Numbered from the stretch's first letter, positions 19,145-31,218 are shown. The stretch is DNA of 64,000 bases from Pseudocitrobacter faecalis (GCA_003315335.1 QNRL01000009.1:124001-188000), one strand, 5' to 3'. A program made the numbers and translations. The notes: generated from the letters alone by a model not told the origin.

Positions 19145-20716
19145 TCAGGTCACCGGTGCCGGGTTAAACACCGCCAATTGGTTATGCAGCCCCCATTGAT
19201 CCGAGAAGGTCTTCTTCTTCCCGCTCGCCACATCAAGGATAAACTGGAACAATTTCCAGCCCACATCCTCAATCGTCTCTTCGCCGGTCGCGATCGTGCC
19301 TGCGTTGATATCCATTAGGTCGTACCAGCGGTTCGCCAGTTCGGTTCGGGTTGCCATCTTGATAACGGGAACAGCCATCAAACCGTAAGGCGTGCCGCGC
19401 CCGGTGGTGAACACCTGCACCGTAATACCGGAAGCCACCTGCTGCGTGCCGCAGACGAAATCGCTGGCAGGCGTAGCCGCGTAGATCAGTCCGCGTTTGG
19501 TCGGGCGCTGGCCCGGAGAAAGCACTTCAACAATGGCGCTTTTACCTGATTTAGCAATTGAGCCGAGCGCTTTTTCGACGACGTTCGCCAGTCCACCTTT
19601 TTTGTTGCCGGGGGACGGGTTGGCGCTGCGGTCGGTTTTACCCATATCGAGATAGTTATCGTACCAGGCCATCTCTTCCAGCAGGCGTTTACCCACCTCT
19701 TCGTTGATGGCGCGGGGTGTGAGCAGGTGGATAGCGTCGCGTACTTCCGTCACCTCAGAGAACATCACGGTTGCGCCGCAGCGTACCAGTAGGTCAGACG
19801 CGTAGCCCACAGCCGGGTTCGCCGTCACGCCGGAAAACGCATCGCTGCCGCCGCACTGCATCCCAACCACCAGTTCAGATGCCGGGCAAGTCTCGCGCTG
19901 GCGCGCGTTCAATTTTTTCAGGTGACGTTCGGCGACCTGCAAAATGTCATCAACCATCGATTTAAAGCCGACGTGCTGTTCATCCTGCAAACGGACAATA
20001 CTGGCGCTGTCGACCGGGATAGTATTCACATCCGGCGTGCCTTCCAGCAGACGTTCTGGCTGGAGTTTTTCGCAGCCGAGGCCAATCACCATCACTTCGC
20101 CGCCAAAGTTGGGGTTTAGGGCGATGTTGTGAATGGTGCGGATGGGCACGATGGCGGCAGGTGCATTTATTGCCACGCCGCAGCCGTAGAGGTGGTTCAG
20201 GCCGACGACACCATCCACATTGGGATACTTCGGCAGCAGATCGCGTTCGATAATTTTGACAACATAATCCACAACACCCGCAACGCAGTGGACGCTGGTG
20301 GAGATCCCCAGCAGATTTTTCGTCCCCACGCTGCCGTCGGCGTTGCGATAACCTTCAAAGGTGTAACCCTCAAGCGCAGGCAGTGGTTCCGGTACTTTAG
20401 TTGCCAGGGGTAGCGTATTGAGCGGCGGCGCTTCAGGCAGCAACACGGTGGATTCGTCGATCCAACTGCCTTTGACGATGTCGCGCACCGCATAACCAAT
20501 CACTTCACCATAGCGAATGATTTCGCCATTAATGGGAATGTCCACCAATGCCACCTTATGGCCTTGTGGAATATGTTCAATTAACTCAAGCCCGTCAGGA
20601 AAACGTGTTCCTGCTTTTAAGCCATTATCATTAACAATAATCGCCACGTTATCCGTGTCGTGCACTTTTATATAAAAAGCTTTCGGCGCGTCTTGGCGAA
20701 TTTCGATGTTAGCCAT
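19145..20716 (-). CDS. garD: Galactarate dehydratase GarD
   Basis: GarD dehydrates galactarate to 5-keto-4-deoxy-D-glucarate, the first committed step of galactarate breakdown. The 523-residue protein has the SAF-like N-terminal domain (about residues 15-90), then the UxaA-type catalytic region with [31 protein letters not shown] and the [12 protein letters not shown] and TTGRGTPYG motifs near the C-terminus. The enzyme is iron-dependent. The same family is represented by UxaA at 49842. It is divergent from garP, and in E. coli both promoters are activated by CdaR. Confidence 0.97.
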   Translation of the reverse strand: MANIEIRQDAPKAFYIKVHDTDNVAIIVNDNGLKAGTRFPDGLELIEHIPQGHKVALVDIPINGEIIRYGEVIGYAVRDIVKGSWIDESTVLLPEAPPLNTLPLATKVPEPLPALEGYTFEGYRNADGSVGTKNLLGISTSVHCVAGVVDYVVKIIERDLLPKYPNVDGVVGLNHLYGCGVAINAPAAIVPIRTIHNIALNPNFGGEVMVIGLGCEKLQPERLLEGTPDVNTIPVDSASIVRLQDEQHVGFKSMVDDILQVAERHLKKLNARQRETCPASELVVGMQCGGSDAFSGVTANPAVGYASDLLVRCGATVMFSEVTEVRDAIHLLTPRAINEEVGKRLLEEMAWYDNYLDMGKTDRSANPSPGNKKGGLANVVEKALGSIAKSGKSAIVEVLSPGQRPTKRGLIYAATPASDFVCGTQQVASGITVQVFTTGRGTPYGLMAVPVIKMATRTELANRWYDLMDINAGTIATGEETIEDVGWKLFQFILDVASGKKKTFSDQWGLHNQLAVFNPAPVT

Positions 20717-21131
20717 TGTCCAGTATTCTCCAGCCAGGTGGTAAACCTAAAAATTACAATAAAGGGTATCGCTTTCTGACGAAGCAAAATTATTACATCG
20801 CGTGATGACATAAAGAATGTCAGGAGTTTCGCGGTAAAAATGTGACGTAGATCACCTCTTAATCCGCTGCCACGCCAGCTATGACGGGTAATACGTAATT
20901 CTGTGCATCAGCGCCCAAAGAGATGTGCAAATGCTCAATGGTATGCAATATTAAAATATTTAAATTGTGGGATTGCACAGTGTGTAGAACAGTGATGCTG
21001 ATTATACTGAATCACGATTTCATTGTGTCTGGTTAGCTATCCGATATTCCTGCTGTCGATAAATAATCAGTGAAATATGCCTTAGTAAAAAATAAATAAT
21101 ATAAGGCATCCTGTACCCGAGGATAAATTAA
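20717..21131. promoter_or_regulatory. Divergent garD / garPLRK control region
   Basis: This 415-bp AT-rich gap drives garD and garPLRK. A close match to the CRP consensus is present at 20838-20859 (TGTGACGTAGATCACC core at 20841-20856). Immediately before the garP Shine-Dalgarno (GAGGA) there is a perfect 8-bp inverted repeat, ATGCCTTA at 21077-21084 and TAAGGCAT at 21102-21109, with an A/T loop. CdaR operators are expected from E. coli but I cannot place them with confidence. No coding capacity is seen. Confidence 0.65.
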
Positions 21132-22463
21132 ATGATGCTGGATACTGCTGTCGAATCGAAAAAAGGTGTACCAACCCGATATTTAATCTTATTAATCATC
21201 TTTATTGTTACCGCCGTTAACTACGCGGACCGCGCCACGTTATCGATCGCTGGTACGGAAGTGGCGAAAGCGCTGCAATTGAGCGCAGTCTCAATGGGCT
21301 ATATCTTCTCGGCGTTTGGCTGGGCTTACCTGCTGATGCAGATCCCCGGCGGCTGGCTGCTCGATAAATTCGGATCGAAGAAGGTTTACTCTTACAGCCT
21401 CTTCTTCTGGTCACTGTTTACGTTCCTGCAGGGCTTTGTGGACATGTTCCCGCTCGCCTGGGCAGGTATCTCCATGTTCTTTATGCGTTTTATGCTCGGC
21501 TTCTCGGAAGCGCCATCGTTCCCGGCCAACGCGCGTATTGTTGCGGCCTGGTTCCCAACTAAAGAGCGTGGCACCGCGTCCGCTATCTTTAACTCGGCGC
21601 AGTACTTCTCGCTCGCGCTTTTCTCGCCGCTGCTGGGCTGGCTGACCTTCGCCTGGGGTTGGGAGCATGTCTTTACCGTGATGGGCGTGATTGGTTTTGT
21701 GCTGACGGGGCTGTGGATCAAACTGATTCATAACCCGACCGATCACCCTCGTATGTCGGCTGAAGAGCTGAAGTTCATCTCAGAAAATGGCGCGGTGGTT
21801 GATATGGACCACAAAAAGCCGGGCAGCACGATGCAGGGGCCAAAACTTAACTACATCAAACAGTTATTGACCAATCGCATGATGCTGGGTGTGTTCTTCG
21901 GGCAATACTTTATCAACACCATCACCTGGTTCTTCCTCACCTGGTTCCCGATTTATCTGGTGCAGGAAAAAGGGATGTCGATTCTGAAAGTGGGCCTGGT
22001 GGCGTCGATTCCGGCACTGTGCGGGTTCGCAGGTGGCGTACTGGGCGGCGTCTTCTCGGATTACCTGATTAAACGCGGAGCCACCATTACGTTAGCGCGT
22101 AAGTTACCGATTGTACTGGGAATGTTGCTGGCTTCGACCATCATCCTGTGTAACTACACCGACAACACTGCGCTGGTGGTCACGCTGATGGCGTTCGCTT
22201 TCTTCGGGAAAGGATTTGGCGCGCTGGGTTGGCCGGTTATTTCCGACACCGCGCCGAAAGAAATTGTGGGCCTGTGCGGCGGGGTATTTAACGTGTTTGG
22301 CAACGTAGCCTCTATCGTGACGCCGCTGGTGATTGGCTATCTGGTTAGTGAACTGCATTCCTTCAACGCCGCGCTGGTCTTCGTCGGCTGTTCGGCACTG
22401 ATGGCGATGTTCTGCTACCTGTTTGTCGTCGGCGACATCAAGCGTATGGAATTGCAGAAATAA
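21132..22463 (+). CDS. garP: GarP, galactarate/glucarate/glycerate MFS transporter
   Basis: GarP imports galactarate and related sugar acids across the inner membrane with protons. The 443-residue protein is a 12-span major-facilitator of the anion:cation symporter (ACS) family: NYADRATLSIAG in span 1, GWAYLLMQIPGGWLLDKFGSK in the first loop, GFSEAPSFPANARIVAAWFP in span 4-5, and a cytoplasmic loop about residues 215-250. Start ATG 21132 has GAGGA 8 bases upstream. It is the first gene of garP-garL-garR-garK. Confidence 0.96.
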   Translation: MMLDTAVESKKGVPTRYLILLIIFIVTAVNYADRATLSIAGTEVAKALQLSAVSMGYIFSAFGWAYLLMQIPGGWLLDKFGSKKVYSYSLFFWSLFTFLQGFVDMFPLAWAGISMFFMRFMLGFSEAPSFPANARIVAAWFPTKERGTASAIFNSAQYFSLALFSPLLGWLTFAWGWEHVFTVMGVIGFVLTGLWIKLIHNPTDHPRMSAEELKFISENGAVVDMDHKKPGSTMQGPKLNYIKQLLTNRMMLGVFFGQYFINTITWFFLTWFPIYLVQEKGMSILKVGLVASIPALCGFAGGVLGGVFSDYLIKRGATITLARKLPIVLGMLLASTIILCNYTDNTALVVTLMAFAFFGKGFGALGWPVISDTAPKEIVGLCGGVFNVFGNVASIVTPLVIGYLVSELHSFNAALVFVGCSALMAMFCYLFVVGDIKRMELQK

Positions 22464-22491
22464 TTAACGGTTAAGAGACAAGGTTAAAGCG

Positions 22492-23262
22492 ATGAATAAC
22501 GATATCTTCCCGAATAAATTCAAGGCCGCGCTGGCCGCCAAACAGATTCAAATTGGCTGCTGGTCTGCGCTGGCAAGCCCAATCAGTACTGAAGTGCTGG
22601 GCCTCGCCGGATTCGACTGGCTGGTACTGGACGGCGAACATGCGCCAAACGATATCTCCACCTTTATTCCTCAGTTGATGGCGCTGAAGGGCAGTAGTAG
22701 CGCACCGGTGGTGCGTGTGCCGACTAACGAGCCGGTAATTATTAAGCGTCTGCTGGATATCGGTTTTTATAACTTCCTGATCCCGTTTGTGGAAACCGAA
22801 GAAGAAGCGGTACAGGCTGTGGCATCGACGCGCTATCCGCCTGAAGGCATTCGCGGCGTCTCCGTTTCCCACCGCGCCAATATGTTTGGCACCGTACCGG
22901 ACTACTTCGCGCAGTCCAACAAGAACATCACCATCCTGGTACAAATCGAAAGCCAGCAGGGCGTCGATAACGTTGATGCTATCGCCGCTACCGAAGGCGT
23001 GGACGGCATCTTCGTTGGCCCAAGCGACCTGGCGGCAGCGTTAGGTCATCTGGGAAATGCTTCCCATCCGGATGTGCAGAAAGCGATTCAACACATCTTT
23101 GCCCGTGCAAAAGCACACGGCAAACCGAGCGGCATTCTGGCCCCGGTGGAAGCGGATGCGCGTCGCTATCTCGACTGGGGCGCGACCTTTGTTGCCGTCG
23201 GCAGCGACCTCGGCGTTTTCCGTTCTGCCACGCAGAAACTGGCTGATTCCTTTAAAAAATAA
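22492..23262 (+). CDS. garL: 5-keto-4-deoxy-D-glucarate aldolase GarL
   Basis: GarL splits 5-keto-4-deoxy-D-glucarate into pyruvate and tartronate semialdehyde. It is a class II, metal-dependent aldolase of the HpcH/HpaI family, 256 residues. The metal ligands sit in [13 protein letters not shown] (Glu) and [12 protein letters not shown] (Asp); the substrate-arginine segment is VVRVPTNEP (about residues 71-79) and the DGEHAPND motif lies near residues 42-49. It follows garP by 28 bp and precedes garR by 30 bp. Confidence 0.97.
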   Translation: MNNDIFPNKFKAALAAKQIQIGCWSALASPISTEVLGLAGFDWLVLDGEHAPNDISTFIPQLMALKGSSSAPVVRVPTNEPVIIKRLLDIGFYNFLIPFVETEEEAVQAVASTRYPPEGIRGVSVSHRANMFGTVPDYFAQSNKNITILVQIESQQGVDNVDAIAATEGVDGIFVGPSDLAAALGHLGNASHPDVQKAIQHIFARAKAHGKPSGILAPVEADARRYLDWGATFVAVGSDLGVFRSATQKLADSFKK

Positions 23263-23292
23263 CCACCACCGCAACAAGAGAGAGACACAATT

Positions 23293-24183
23293 ATGACGAT
23301 GAAAGTTGGTTTTATTGGCCTGGGCATCATGGGTAAACCAATGAGTAAAAACCTCATTAAAGCCGGATATTCGCTGGTGGTTTCCGACCGTAACCCGGAA
23401 GTGATTGCAGAACTGATCGCCTTAGGCGCAGAAACCGCAAGCACCGCCAAAGCCATTGCCGAGCAGTGCGATGTGATTATCACCATGCTGCCAAACTCCC
23501 CGCATGTGAGAGAGGTTGCGCTGGGTGAGGGGGGAATCATTGAAGGCGCGAAGCCTGGCACGGTTCTGATCGACATGAGTTCCATTGCGCCGCTGGCCAG
23601 CCGTGAAATCAGCGACGCGCTGAAAGCGAAAGGCGTGGATATGCTGGATGCGCCGGTCAGTGGCGGTGAGCCGAAAGCCATCGATGGCACGCTCTCCGTC
23701 ATGGTCGGCGGCGATAAAGCCATCTTCGATAAATACTACGACCTGATGAAAGCGATGGCGGGTTCTGTGGTGCATACCGGTGAAATTGGCGCAGGGAATG
23801 TCACCAAGCTGGCAAACCAGGTGATCGTTGCGCTGAATATCGCGGCAATGTCTGAAGCGCTGACGCTGGCAACCAAAGCGGGCGTTAATCCGGAGCTGGT
23901 ATTCCAGGCGATTCGCGGCGGCCTGGCGGGCAGCACTGTGCTGGAAGCCAAAGCGCCAATGGTGATGGATAGAAACTTCAAACCCGGTTTCCGTATCGAC
24001 CTGCATATTAAAGATCTGGCCAATGCGCTGGACACCTCTCACGGCGTAGGCGCACAGCTGCCGCTCACTGCCGCTGTCATGGAAATGATGCAGGCGCTGC
24101 GTGCGGATGGCCTGGGAACCGCGGACCATAGCGCCCTGGCGTGCTACTACGAAAAACTGGCGAAGGTGGAAGTCACTCGCTAA
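23293..24183 (+). CDS. garR: Tartronate semialdehyde reductase GarR
   Basis: GarR (2-hydroxy-3-oxopropionate reductase) reduces tartronate semialdehyde to D-glycerate with NADH. It is a beta-hydroxyacid dehydrogenase: the nucleotide loop GFIGLGIMGKPM begins near residue 6, the substrate motif DAPVSGGEPKA near 122-132, and the catalytic lysine in GNVTKLANQ near 173. ATG 23293 has GAGAGA about 9 bases upstream and gives 296 residues; a second in-frame ATG at 23299 would give the 294-residue form also annotated in E. coli. Confidence 0.95.
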   Translation: MTMKVGFIGLGIMGKPMSKNLIKAGYSLVVSDRNPEVIAELIALGAETASTAKAIAEQCDVIITMLPNSPHVREVALGEGGIIEGAKPGTVLIDMSSIAPLASREISDALKAKGVDMLDAPVSGGEPKAIDGTLSVMVGGDKAIFDKYYDLMKAMAGSVVHTGEIGAGNVTKLANQVIVALNIAAMSEALTLATKAGVNPELVFQAIRGGLAGSTVLEAKAPMVMDRNFKPGFRIDLHIKDLANALDTSHGVGAQLPLTAAVMEMMQALRADGLGTADHSALACYYEKLAKVEVTR

Positions 24184-24192
24184 TGACGTTGT

Positions 24193-24255
24193 GCCCGGTG
24201 GCGCTTCGCTTACCGGGCCTACATTGTAGGCCGGATAAGTGAAACGCCATCCGGC
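24193..24255. repeat. Paired REP elements (BIME) between garR and garK
   Basis: Two REP-type palindromes lie head to head: GCCCGGTGGCGCTTCGCT...ACCGGGC at 24193-24218 and GGCCGGATAAGTGAAACGCC...CCGGC at 24229-24255, joined by a short palindrome around CCTACATTGTAGG. This is a typical enterobacterial interspersed mosaic element within an operon, likely affecting relative message stability of garR and garK. Confidence 0.85.
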
Positions 24256-24279
24256 GTTGTGCAGCAACAGGCTATCACT

Positions 24280-25425
24280 ATGAAAATCGTAATCGCCCCA
24301 GACTCTTACAAAGAAAGCCTTTCTGCCTCTGAGGTAGCTCAGGCGATAGAAAAAGGATTTCGGGAAATCTTTCCTGATGCGCAGTATGTTTCTGTTCCGG
24401 TTGCTGACGGCGGCGAAGGAACCGTTGAAGCGATGATTGCTGCCACGCAAGGGGCTGAACATCAAGCGTGGGTCACCGGGCCTTTGGGCGAAAAGGTGAA
24501 TGCCCGCTGGGGAATGTCCGGCGACGGTAAAACCGCGTTTATCGAAATGGCGGCGGCCAGTGGGCTGGCGCTGGTTGCTCCGGAAAAGCGTAATCCGCTG
24601 GTGACGACCTCTCGCGGCACCGGTGAACTTATTCTGCAAGCGCTGGAAAGCGGCGCAACCAATATTATTATCGGCATTGGGGGGAGCGCCACCAATGACG
24701 GCGGTGCGGGCATGGTACAGGCGCTGGGGGCAAAACTTCAGGATGCCAACGGCACTGAGATCGGGTTTGGCGGCGGCAGCCTTGATAGCCTGAATACGAT
24801 TGATCTTTCGGGGCTCGATCCGCGCATTCAGCATTGCACTATTCGTGTCGCCTGTGATGTCACTAACCCGCTCATCGGCAAAAACGGCGCATCACGAATC
24901 TTTGGCCCGCAAAAAGGGGCTGATGAGGCGATGATCCGCGAACTCGATAATAACCTGTCGCACTATGCCGATGTCATTAAGACATCGCTACGCGTAGATG
25001 TTAAAGAGGTGCCCGGTGCGGGCGCGGCGGGGGGCATGGGGGCTGCACTGATGGCGTTTCTTGGCGCGGAGCTGAAAAGCGGCATTGAGATTGTCACCAC
25101 GGCGCTTAACCTGGAAGAGCATATTCACGATTGTACGCTGGTGGTCACCGGGGAAGGGCGCATCGACAGCCAAAGTATTCATGGCAAAGTGCCGGTTGGC
25201 GTGGCGAGCGTGGCGAAAAAGTATCATAAACCGGTCATTGGTATCGCTGGCAGCCTGACGCGCGACGTGGGTGTGGTGCATCAATATGGCATCGATGCGG
25301 TATTTAGCGTGCTGACCAGTATCGGCACGCTGGAAGAGGCGTTTCGCGGTGCATTCGACAATATTTACCGCGCTTCGCGCAACATTGCGGCCACGCTTGC
25401 GGTTGGAATGCGCAGCGCGGGGTGA
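24280..25425 (+). CDS. garK: Glycerate 2-kinase GarK
   Basis: GarK phosphorylates D-glycerate to 2-phosphoglycerate, delivering the galactarate carbons to lower glycolysis. The 381-residue protein begins MKIVIAPDSYKESLSA, the hallmark of the GarK/GlxK family, with VADGGEGTVEA near residue 44, IIGIGGSATNDGGAGM near 128, and VTGEGRIDSQS near 290. A GTG-initiated extension of seven codons exists, but ATG 24280 has AACAGG 8 bases upstream and gives the E. coli length. Its stop codon overlaps the -35 element of the rnpB promoter. Confidence 0.96.
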   Translation: MKIVIAPDSYKESLSASEVAQAIEKGFREIFPDAQYVSVPVADGGEGTVEAMIAATQGAEHQAWVTGPLGEKVNARWGMSGDGKTAFIEMAAASGLALVAPEKRNPLVTTSRGTGELILQALESGATNIIIGIGGSATNDGGAGMVQALGAKLQDANGTEIGFGGGSLDSLNTIDLSGLDPRIQHCTIRVACDVTNPLIGKNGASRIFGPQKGADEAMIRELDNNLSHYADVIKTSLRVDVKEVPGAGAAGGMGAALMAFLGAELKSGIEIVTTALNLEEHIHDCTLVVTGEGRIDSQSIHGKVPVGVASVAKKYHKPVIGIAGSLTRDVGVVHQYGIDAVFSVLTSIGTLEEAFRGAFDNIYRASRNIAATLAVGMRSAG

Positions 25426-25450
25426 CAAGGGCGCGCAAACCCTCTATACT
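25422..25450 (+). promoter_or_regulatory. rnpB promoter
   Basis: A -35 element GTGACA (25422-25427) and a -10 element TATACT (25445-25450) are separated by exactly 17 bp. The -10 is 7 bases before the first base of the RNase P RNA. The -35 hexamer overlaps the stop codon of garK. Confidence 0.88.
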
Positions 25451-25457
25451 TCGCGCC

Positions 25458-25838
<381 letters not shown>

Positions 25839-25847
25839 TTTTCAGGC

Positions 25848-25873
25848 AAAAACCCGCTTCGGCGGGTTTTTGC
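25848..25873 (+). terminator. rnpB intrinsic terminator
   Basis: AAAAACCCGC-ttc-GGCGGGTTTTTG forms a strong GC stem with a T run ten bases after the mature RNase P RNA end. Confidence 0.93.
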
Positions 25874-26527
25874 TTTTCAGCCACTCCAACTGACATTTCC
25901 TTCCCTTCTTCCTGTGCAAACGGATGCCTTTTTGCAGAATTGCGACGTGATGCACAAAACACTCATTAGGTGAAATTTAGTGGTTTTTTATGCTGCTTAT
26001 TGAGCTTTTGGCTTGATTATTTTCCCGAAAAATAAATTAAAAACAGGGTTTTAAATTATTGCCTTTGTTTCATATGGGTTGCTTGTATGTTAATAATGAT
26101 GATCTAAACATATTAACGTGAATGTATGTTTGTCCTGGATATCTGTGACGCTGTCCGAAGAATTTTTTAAATAACAGTCTTTTTTAGCAGTTTATTTTAT
26201 ATATTAAAAAGAATGTTATTTCGCACGTTAGGGTAAAATTCATCCTGAAATTGGTTGAAAGGTGATCTTTTGATGGGGTTTTTTATATGTGTAAAGGTGC
26301 TTTATTTATCGCCATAAAATAAAGTTATACACCTTATTTTTGTTGATAAAAGTCAGGCAAAAATCACTTTATGAAAATATCAACTATATGATTTTTAATG
26401 TTTTTCTATTGTTTTGTGACCTGTGTTTATATAGGTTTAAAGTAAATTGTGAGTAATAGCACACATCTTACTCTCCTGTATTTATTAGAATCCATCTCGC
26501 CAAATGGAAATAAAGGGGGAGAGAAAA
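25874..26527. promoter_or_regulatory. AT-rich tdc upstream region with CRP site
   Basis: About 650 bp without a gene. It is very AT-rich from about 25970 on. A strong CRP match lies at 26446-26467, with TGTGA at 26448-26452 and GCACA at 26459-26463 separated by 6 bp. In E. coli CRP is essential for the tdc promoter and IHF, FNR and TdcA also act there; the other sites were not resolved. E. coli encodes the small activator tdcR in this gap; no comparable reading frame is seen here. A purine-rich Shine-Dalgarno (GGGGGAG) precedes tdcA. Confidence 0.75.
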
Positions 26528-27451
26528 ATGGATAATGTTCTTCTGCCAAAAACACAACAGCTAGTGGTGTTTCAGGAAGTCATTAGAAGTGGTTCTTTTG
26601 GCTCAGCTGCCAAGCAGCTTGGGCTTACCCAACCGGCGGTCAGTAAAATTATCAATGACATTGAGTCTAACTTTGGTATCGAGCTGATGGTGCGTAAAAA
26701 TACCGGCGTCACGCTGACCAGCGCAGGTCAGGTATTGCTGAGCTACTCCGAATCCATCACCCGTGAAATGAAAAACATGGTCAACGAGATGAACAGCCTG
26801 AGCTGCAACAGCGTGGTTGATGTCTCATTTGGTTATCCATCGCTTATCGGTTTCACCTTCTTACCTGAGATGATTAAAACCTTTAAAACGGTGTTCCCGG
26901 CGGCGCAGGTCACCATGTTTGAAGCACAGCTCTCGTCGTTTTTACCGGCCCTGCGCGATGGCCGCTTAGATTTTGCCATTGGGACATTAAGTGATGAAAT
27001 GCAGCTCCAGGATTTGCAGGTCGAGCCGCTGTTCGAGTCGGAATTTGTGGTCGTCGCGTCGAAATCGCGAACGTATACGTCAACGGTCACGCTAGAGTCG
27101 CTCTCGAACGAGCAGTGGGTTATGCCGCAAACGGACATGGGTTACTACAAAGAACTTCTCACCACCCTCCATCATCATCACATCAGCACTGAAAATATTG
27201 TAAAAACCGATTCCGTCGTCACTATTTACAACCTGGTGCTGAACGCCGGTTTCCTGACGGTAATACCGAGAGATATGATTGCGCCGTTTGGCTCTAAAGA
27301 ATTTATTACGCTAAAGGTTGAAGATATATTACCGGTAGCGCGCTATGCAGCCGTGTGGTCTAAAAATTATCGAATTAAAAAATCTGCCTCAGTATTGGTT
27401 GATTTGGCGAAAGAATATTCGTCAAAGGCCGGGAAGGCGGAAATGAATTAA
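26528..27451 (+). CDS. tdcA: TdcA, LysR-family activator of the tdc operon
   Basis: TdcA activates the anaerobic threonine/serine degradation operon that it heads. The 307-residue protein has a LysR helix-turn-helix at about residues 12-62 (FQEVIRSGSFGSAAKQLGLTQPAVSKIINDIE) and an effector domain of periplasmic-binding type from about 85 on. The frame opens at 26504, but ATG 26528 has GGGGGAG 6 bases upstream and yields MDNVLLPKTQ, matching the E. coli N-terminus from LLPKTQ. The C-terminus is a few residues shorter than in E. coli. tdcB follows after 112 bp. Confidence 0.95.
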   Translation: MDNVLLPKTQQLVVFQEVIRSGSFGSAAKQLGLTQPAVSKIINDIESNFGIELMVRKNTGVTLTSAGQVLLSYSESITREMKNMVNEMNSLSCNSVVDVSFGYPSLIGFTFLPEMIKTFKTVFPAAQVTMFEAQLSSFLPALRDGRLDFAIGTLSDEMQLQDLQVEPLFESEFVVVASKSRTYTSTVTLESLSNEQWVMPQTDMGYYKELLTTLHHHHISTENIVKTDSVVTIYNLVLNAGFLTVIPRDMIAPFGSKEFITLKVEDILPVARYAAVWSKNYRIKKSASVLVDLAKEYSSKAGKAEMN

Positions 27452-27563
27452 CAGTCTGTTTATTAAGAACAGCTAATAACGAAAACGAAACCCAGAGTCA
27501 TTAAATACTCTGATACCCTGATTTTGTCTAAACGTCAGAAAGTCATTCTGATAAGAGGATATG

Positions 27564-28553
27564 ATGCATATTACCTACGATCTGCCTGTAACCCTTGATG
27601 ATATTCAAACAGCGAAAAAAAGACTGGCCGGAAAAATTTATAAAACCGGGATGCCGCGCTCAAATTATCTTAGCGAACGCTGCAAAGGCGAAATATTTCT
27701 GAAGTTTGAAAACATGCAGCGTACGGGCTCCTTTAAAATTCGCGGTGCCTTTAACAAACTGAGCGCATTGACGGAAGCAGAGCGCCGTAAAGGCGTGGTC
27801 GCCTGTTCCGCGGGCAACCATGCGCAGGGCGTCTCGCTTTCCTGCGCGATGCTCGGCATTGACGGCAAGGTCGTGATGCCAAAAGGCGCGCCAAAATCGA
27901 AAGTTGCGGCGACGCAGGACTACTCTGCGGAAGTGATTCTTCACGGCGATAACTTCAACGACACGATTGCCAAAGTGAGCGAAATTGTTGAAACCGAAGG
28001 CCGCATTTTTATCCCCCCTTACGACGATGCGCTGGTGATTGCCGGGCAGGGCACCATCGGCCTGGAAATCCTTGAAGATCTCTATGATGTGGATAACGTC
28101 ATTGTGCCGATTGGCGGTGGCGGCCTGATTGCCGGGATCGCCACGGCGATCAAATCGATTAACCCGACAATCAAAATCATCGGCGTGCAGTCGGAAAACG
28201 TACACGGTATGGCGGCATCGTTCTATGCCGGTGAAATCACCAATCACCGCACCTGTACGACGCTGGCCGACGGCTGCGACGTTGCGCGTCCGGGCAACCT
28301 GACCTTCGAAATCGTGCGTGAACTGGTTGACGATATTGTGCTGGTCACCGAAGACGAAATTCGCGACAGCATGATTGCGTTAATTCAACGTAATAAAGTG
28401 GTGACGGAAGGTGCGGGCGCATTAGCGTCGGCGGCCCTCCTAAGCGGTAAACTTGATGATTATATTCGTGGCCGTAAAACGGTCAGTATTATTTCAGGCG
28501 GGAATATCGACCTTTCTCGTGTTTCCCAAATTACAGGGTATGTTGGTGCTTAA
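27564..28553 (+). CDS. tdcB: Catabolic threonine dehydratase TdcB
   Basis: TdcB deaminates L-threonine to 2-oxobutyrate (and L-serine to pyruvate) with pyridoxal phosphate; the E. coli enzyme is activated by AMP. The 329-residue protein is a fold-II PLP enzyme: Lys58 in [10 protein letters not shown] binds the cofactor, [10 protein letters not shown] lies near residues 82-91 and the phosphate loop GGGGLIAG near 184-191. The C-terminus lacks the ACT regulatory domains of biosynthetic IlvA, as expected. Two adjacent ATGs exist; the second (27564) is preferred since GAGG then lies 5 bases away. Confidence 0.96.
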   Translation: MHITYDLPVTLDDIQTAKKRLAGKIYKTGMPRSNYLSERCKGEIFLKFENMQRTGSFKIRGAFNKLSALTEAERRKGVVACSAGNHAQGVSLSCAMLGIDGKVVMPKGAPKSKVAATQDYSAEVILHGDNFNDTIAKVSEIVETEGRIFIPPYDDALVIAGQGTIGLEILEDLYDVDNVIVPIGGGGLIAGIATAIKSINPTIKIIGVQSENVHGMAASFYAGEITNHRTCTTLADGCDVARPGNLTFEIVRELVDDIVLVTEDEIRDSMIALIQRNKVVTEGAGALASAALLSGKLDDYIRGRKTVSIISGGNIDLSRVSQITGYVGA

Positions 28554-28643
28554 TCCATTTTCCTGATCATTATTTACGGGCCGCGCGCTTAACGGCGGTG
28601 GCCTGGTATTTAAAGAATGACGGATACTTTAATCAAAGGATAA

Positions 28644-29978
<1,335 letters not shown>

Positions 29979-30009
29979 TTAATATGCTCAGGATGAGCGG
30001 AGTCGTAAT

Positions 30010-31218
30010 ATGAATGAGTTCCCGGTTGTATTGGTGATTAATAGCGGTTCATCGTCTATTAAATTTTCAGTACTGGATGTTGATACCTGTGATGTATTAC
30101 TGGTGGGTATCGCGGAGGGTATTAATACTGAGCAGGCGAGTTTAACGGTCAACGGCGGCGATATTTCGCCGCTGTCCCAACCCACTTATGAAGCGGCATT
30201 AAGTGCTATCTCTTTTGAACTTGAAAAACGCGATTTAATGGACAGCGTGGCCTTAATTGGCCACCGTATCGCCCACGGTGGCGATATCTTTACCCAGTCT
30301 GTTTTAATTACCGATGAGGTCATTGACAGTATCCGTAAAGTCTCGCCGCTGGCACCGTTACATAATTACGCCAATCTGAGCGGAATAGAATCCGCCCGCC
30401 AGCTTTTCCCGGGGGTACAGCAGGTAGCGGTGTTTGACACCAGCTTCCATCAGACGCTGCCGCCAGAGGCGTATCTCTATGGTTTACCATGGAAATACAC
30501 TGAAGAACTGGGCGTACGGCGCTACGGTTTCCACGGCACTTCTCATCGTTATGTTGCAAAACAGGCGTATGACCTGCTGGGGTTACAGGAAGCCGACTCC
30601 GGGCTGGTGATTGCGCACCTGGGCAACGGGGCATCTATTTGCGCGGTACACAACGGGCAGAGCGTGGATACCTCGATGGGCATGACGCCACTGGAGGGCC
30701 TGATGATGGGCACCCGCAGCGGTGACGTTGATTTTGGCGCGATGGCGTGGATTGCCAGTCAGACTCACCAGACGATGAGCGACCTGGAGCGCATCGTCAA
30801 TAAAGAGTCTGGCCTGCTCGGCATTTCTGGATTGTCTTCAGACCTGCGCACCCTGGAAAAAGCGTGGCACGAGGGGCATGTGCGCGCGCAGCTGGCGATC
30901 AAAACCTTTGTCCATCGCATTGCACGCCATATTGCCGGGCACGCGGCATCCCTGACCCGGCTGGATGGCATCATTTTCACCGGTGGTATCGGTGAAAATT
31001 CGGTGCTTATCCGGCAAATGGTGATGGAACATTTACGCGTACTGGGCGTGGTGATGAGTCGCGAAATGAATAACCAGCTTAATTCCTGCGGCGAACGTAT
31101 TATTTCTGACGAACGTTCTCATGTCGTCTGCGCCGTTATTCCGACCAATGAAGAAAAAATGATTGCACTGGACGCTATCCGTTTAGGAAATATTAATACG
31201 GTAGCGGAATACGCCTGA
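30010..31218 (+). CDS. tdcD: Propionate kinase TdcD
   Basis: TdcD makes ATP and propionate from propionyl phosphate (also acting on acetyl phosphate), the energy-yielding end of threonine fermentation. It is a 402-residue acetate/propionate kinase: [14 protein letters not shown] at residues 7-20, GHRIAHGG at 78-85, [11 protein letters not shown] near 141, [10 protein letters not shown] near 173, [11 protein letters not shown] near 203 and the C-terminal [10 protein letters not shown] with the catalytic Glu. It follows tdcC by 31 bp and precedes tdcE by 33 bp. Confidence 0.97.
   Translation: MNEFPVVLVINSGSSSIKFSVLDVDTCDVLLVGIAEGINTEQASLTVNGGDISPLSQPTYEAALSAISFELEKRDLMDSVALIGHRIAHGGDIFTQSVLITDEVIDSIRKVSPLAPLHNYANLSGIESARQLFPGVQQVAVFDTSFHQTLPPEAYLYGLPWKYTEELGVRRYGFHGTSHRYVAKQAYDLLGLQEADSGLVIAHLGNGASICAVHNGQSVDTSMGMTPLEGLMMGTRSGDVDFGAMAWIASQTHQTMSDLERIVNKESGLLGISGLSSDLRTLEKAWHEGHVRAQLAIKTFVHRIARHIAGHAASLTRLDGIIFTGGIGENSVLIRQMVMEHLRVLGVVMSREMNNQLNSCGERIISDERSHVVCAVIPTNEEKMIALDAIRLGNINTVAEYA

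Noticed and set aside
23422-24834. A 470-codon minus-strand frame across garR and garK
   Set aside because: It crosses two well-supported genes and a BIME in antisense and encodes Arg/His-rich low-information sequence.
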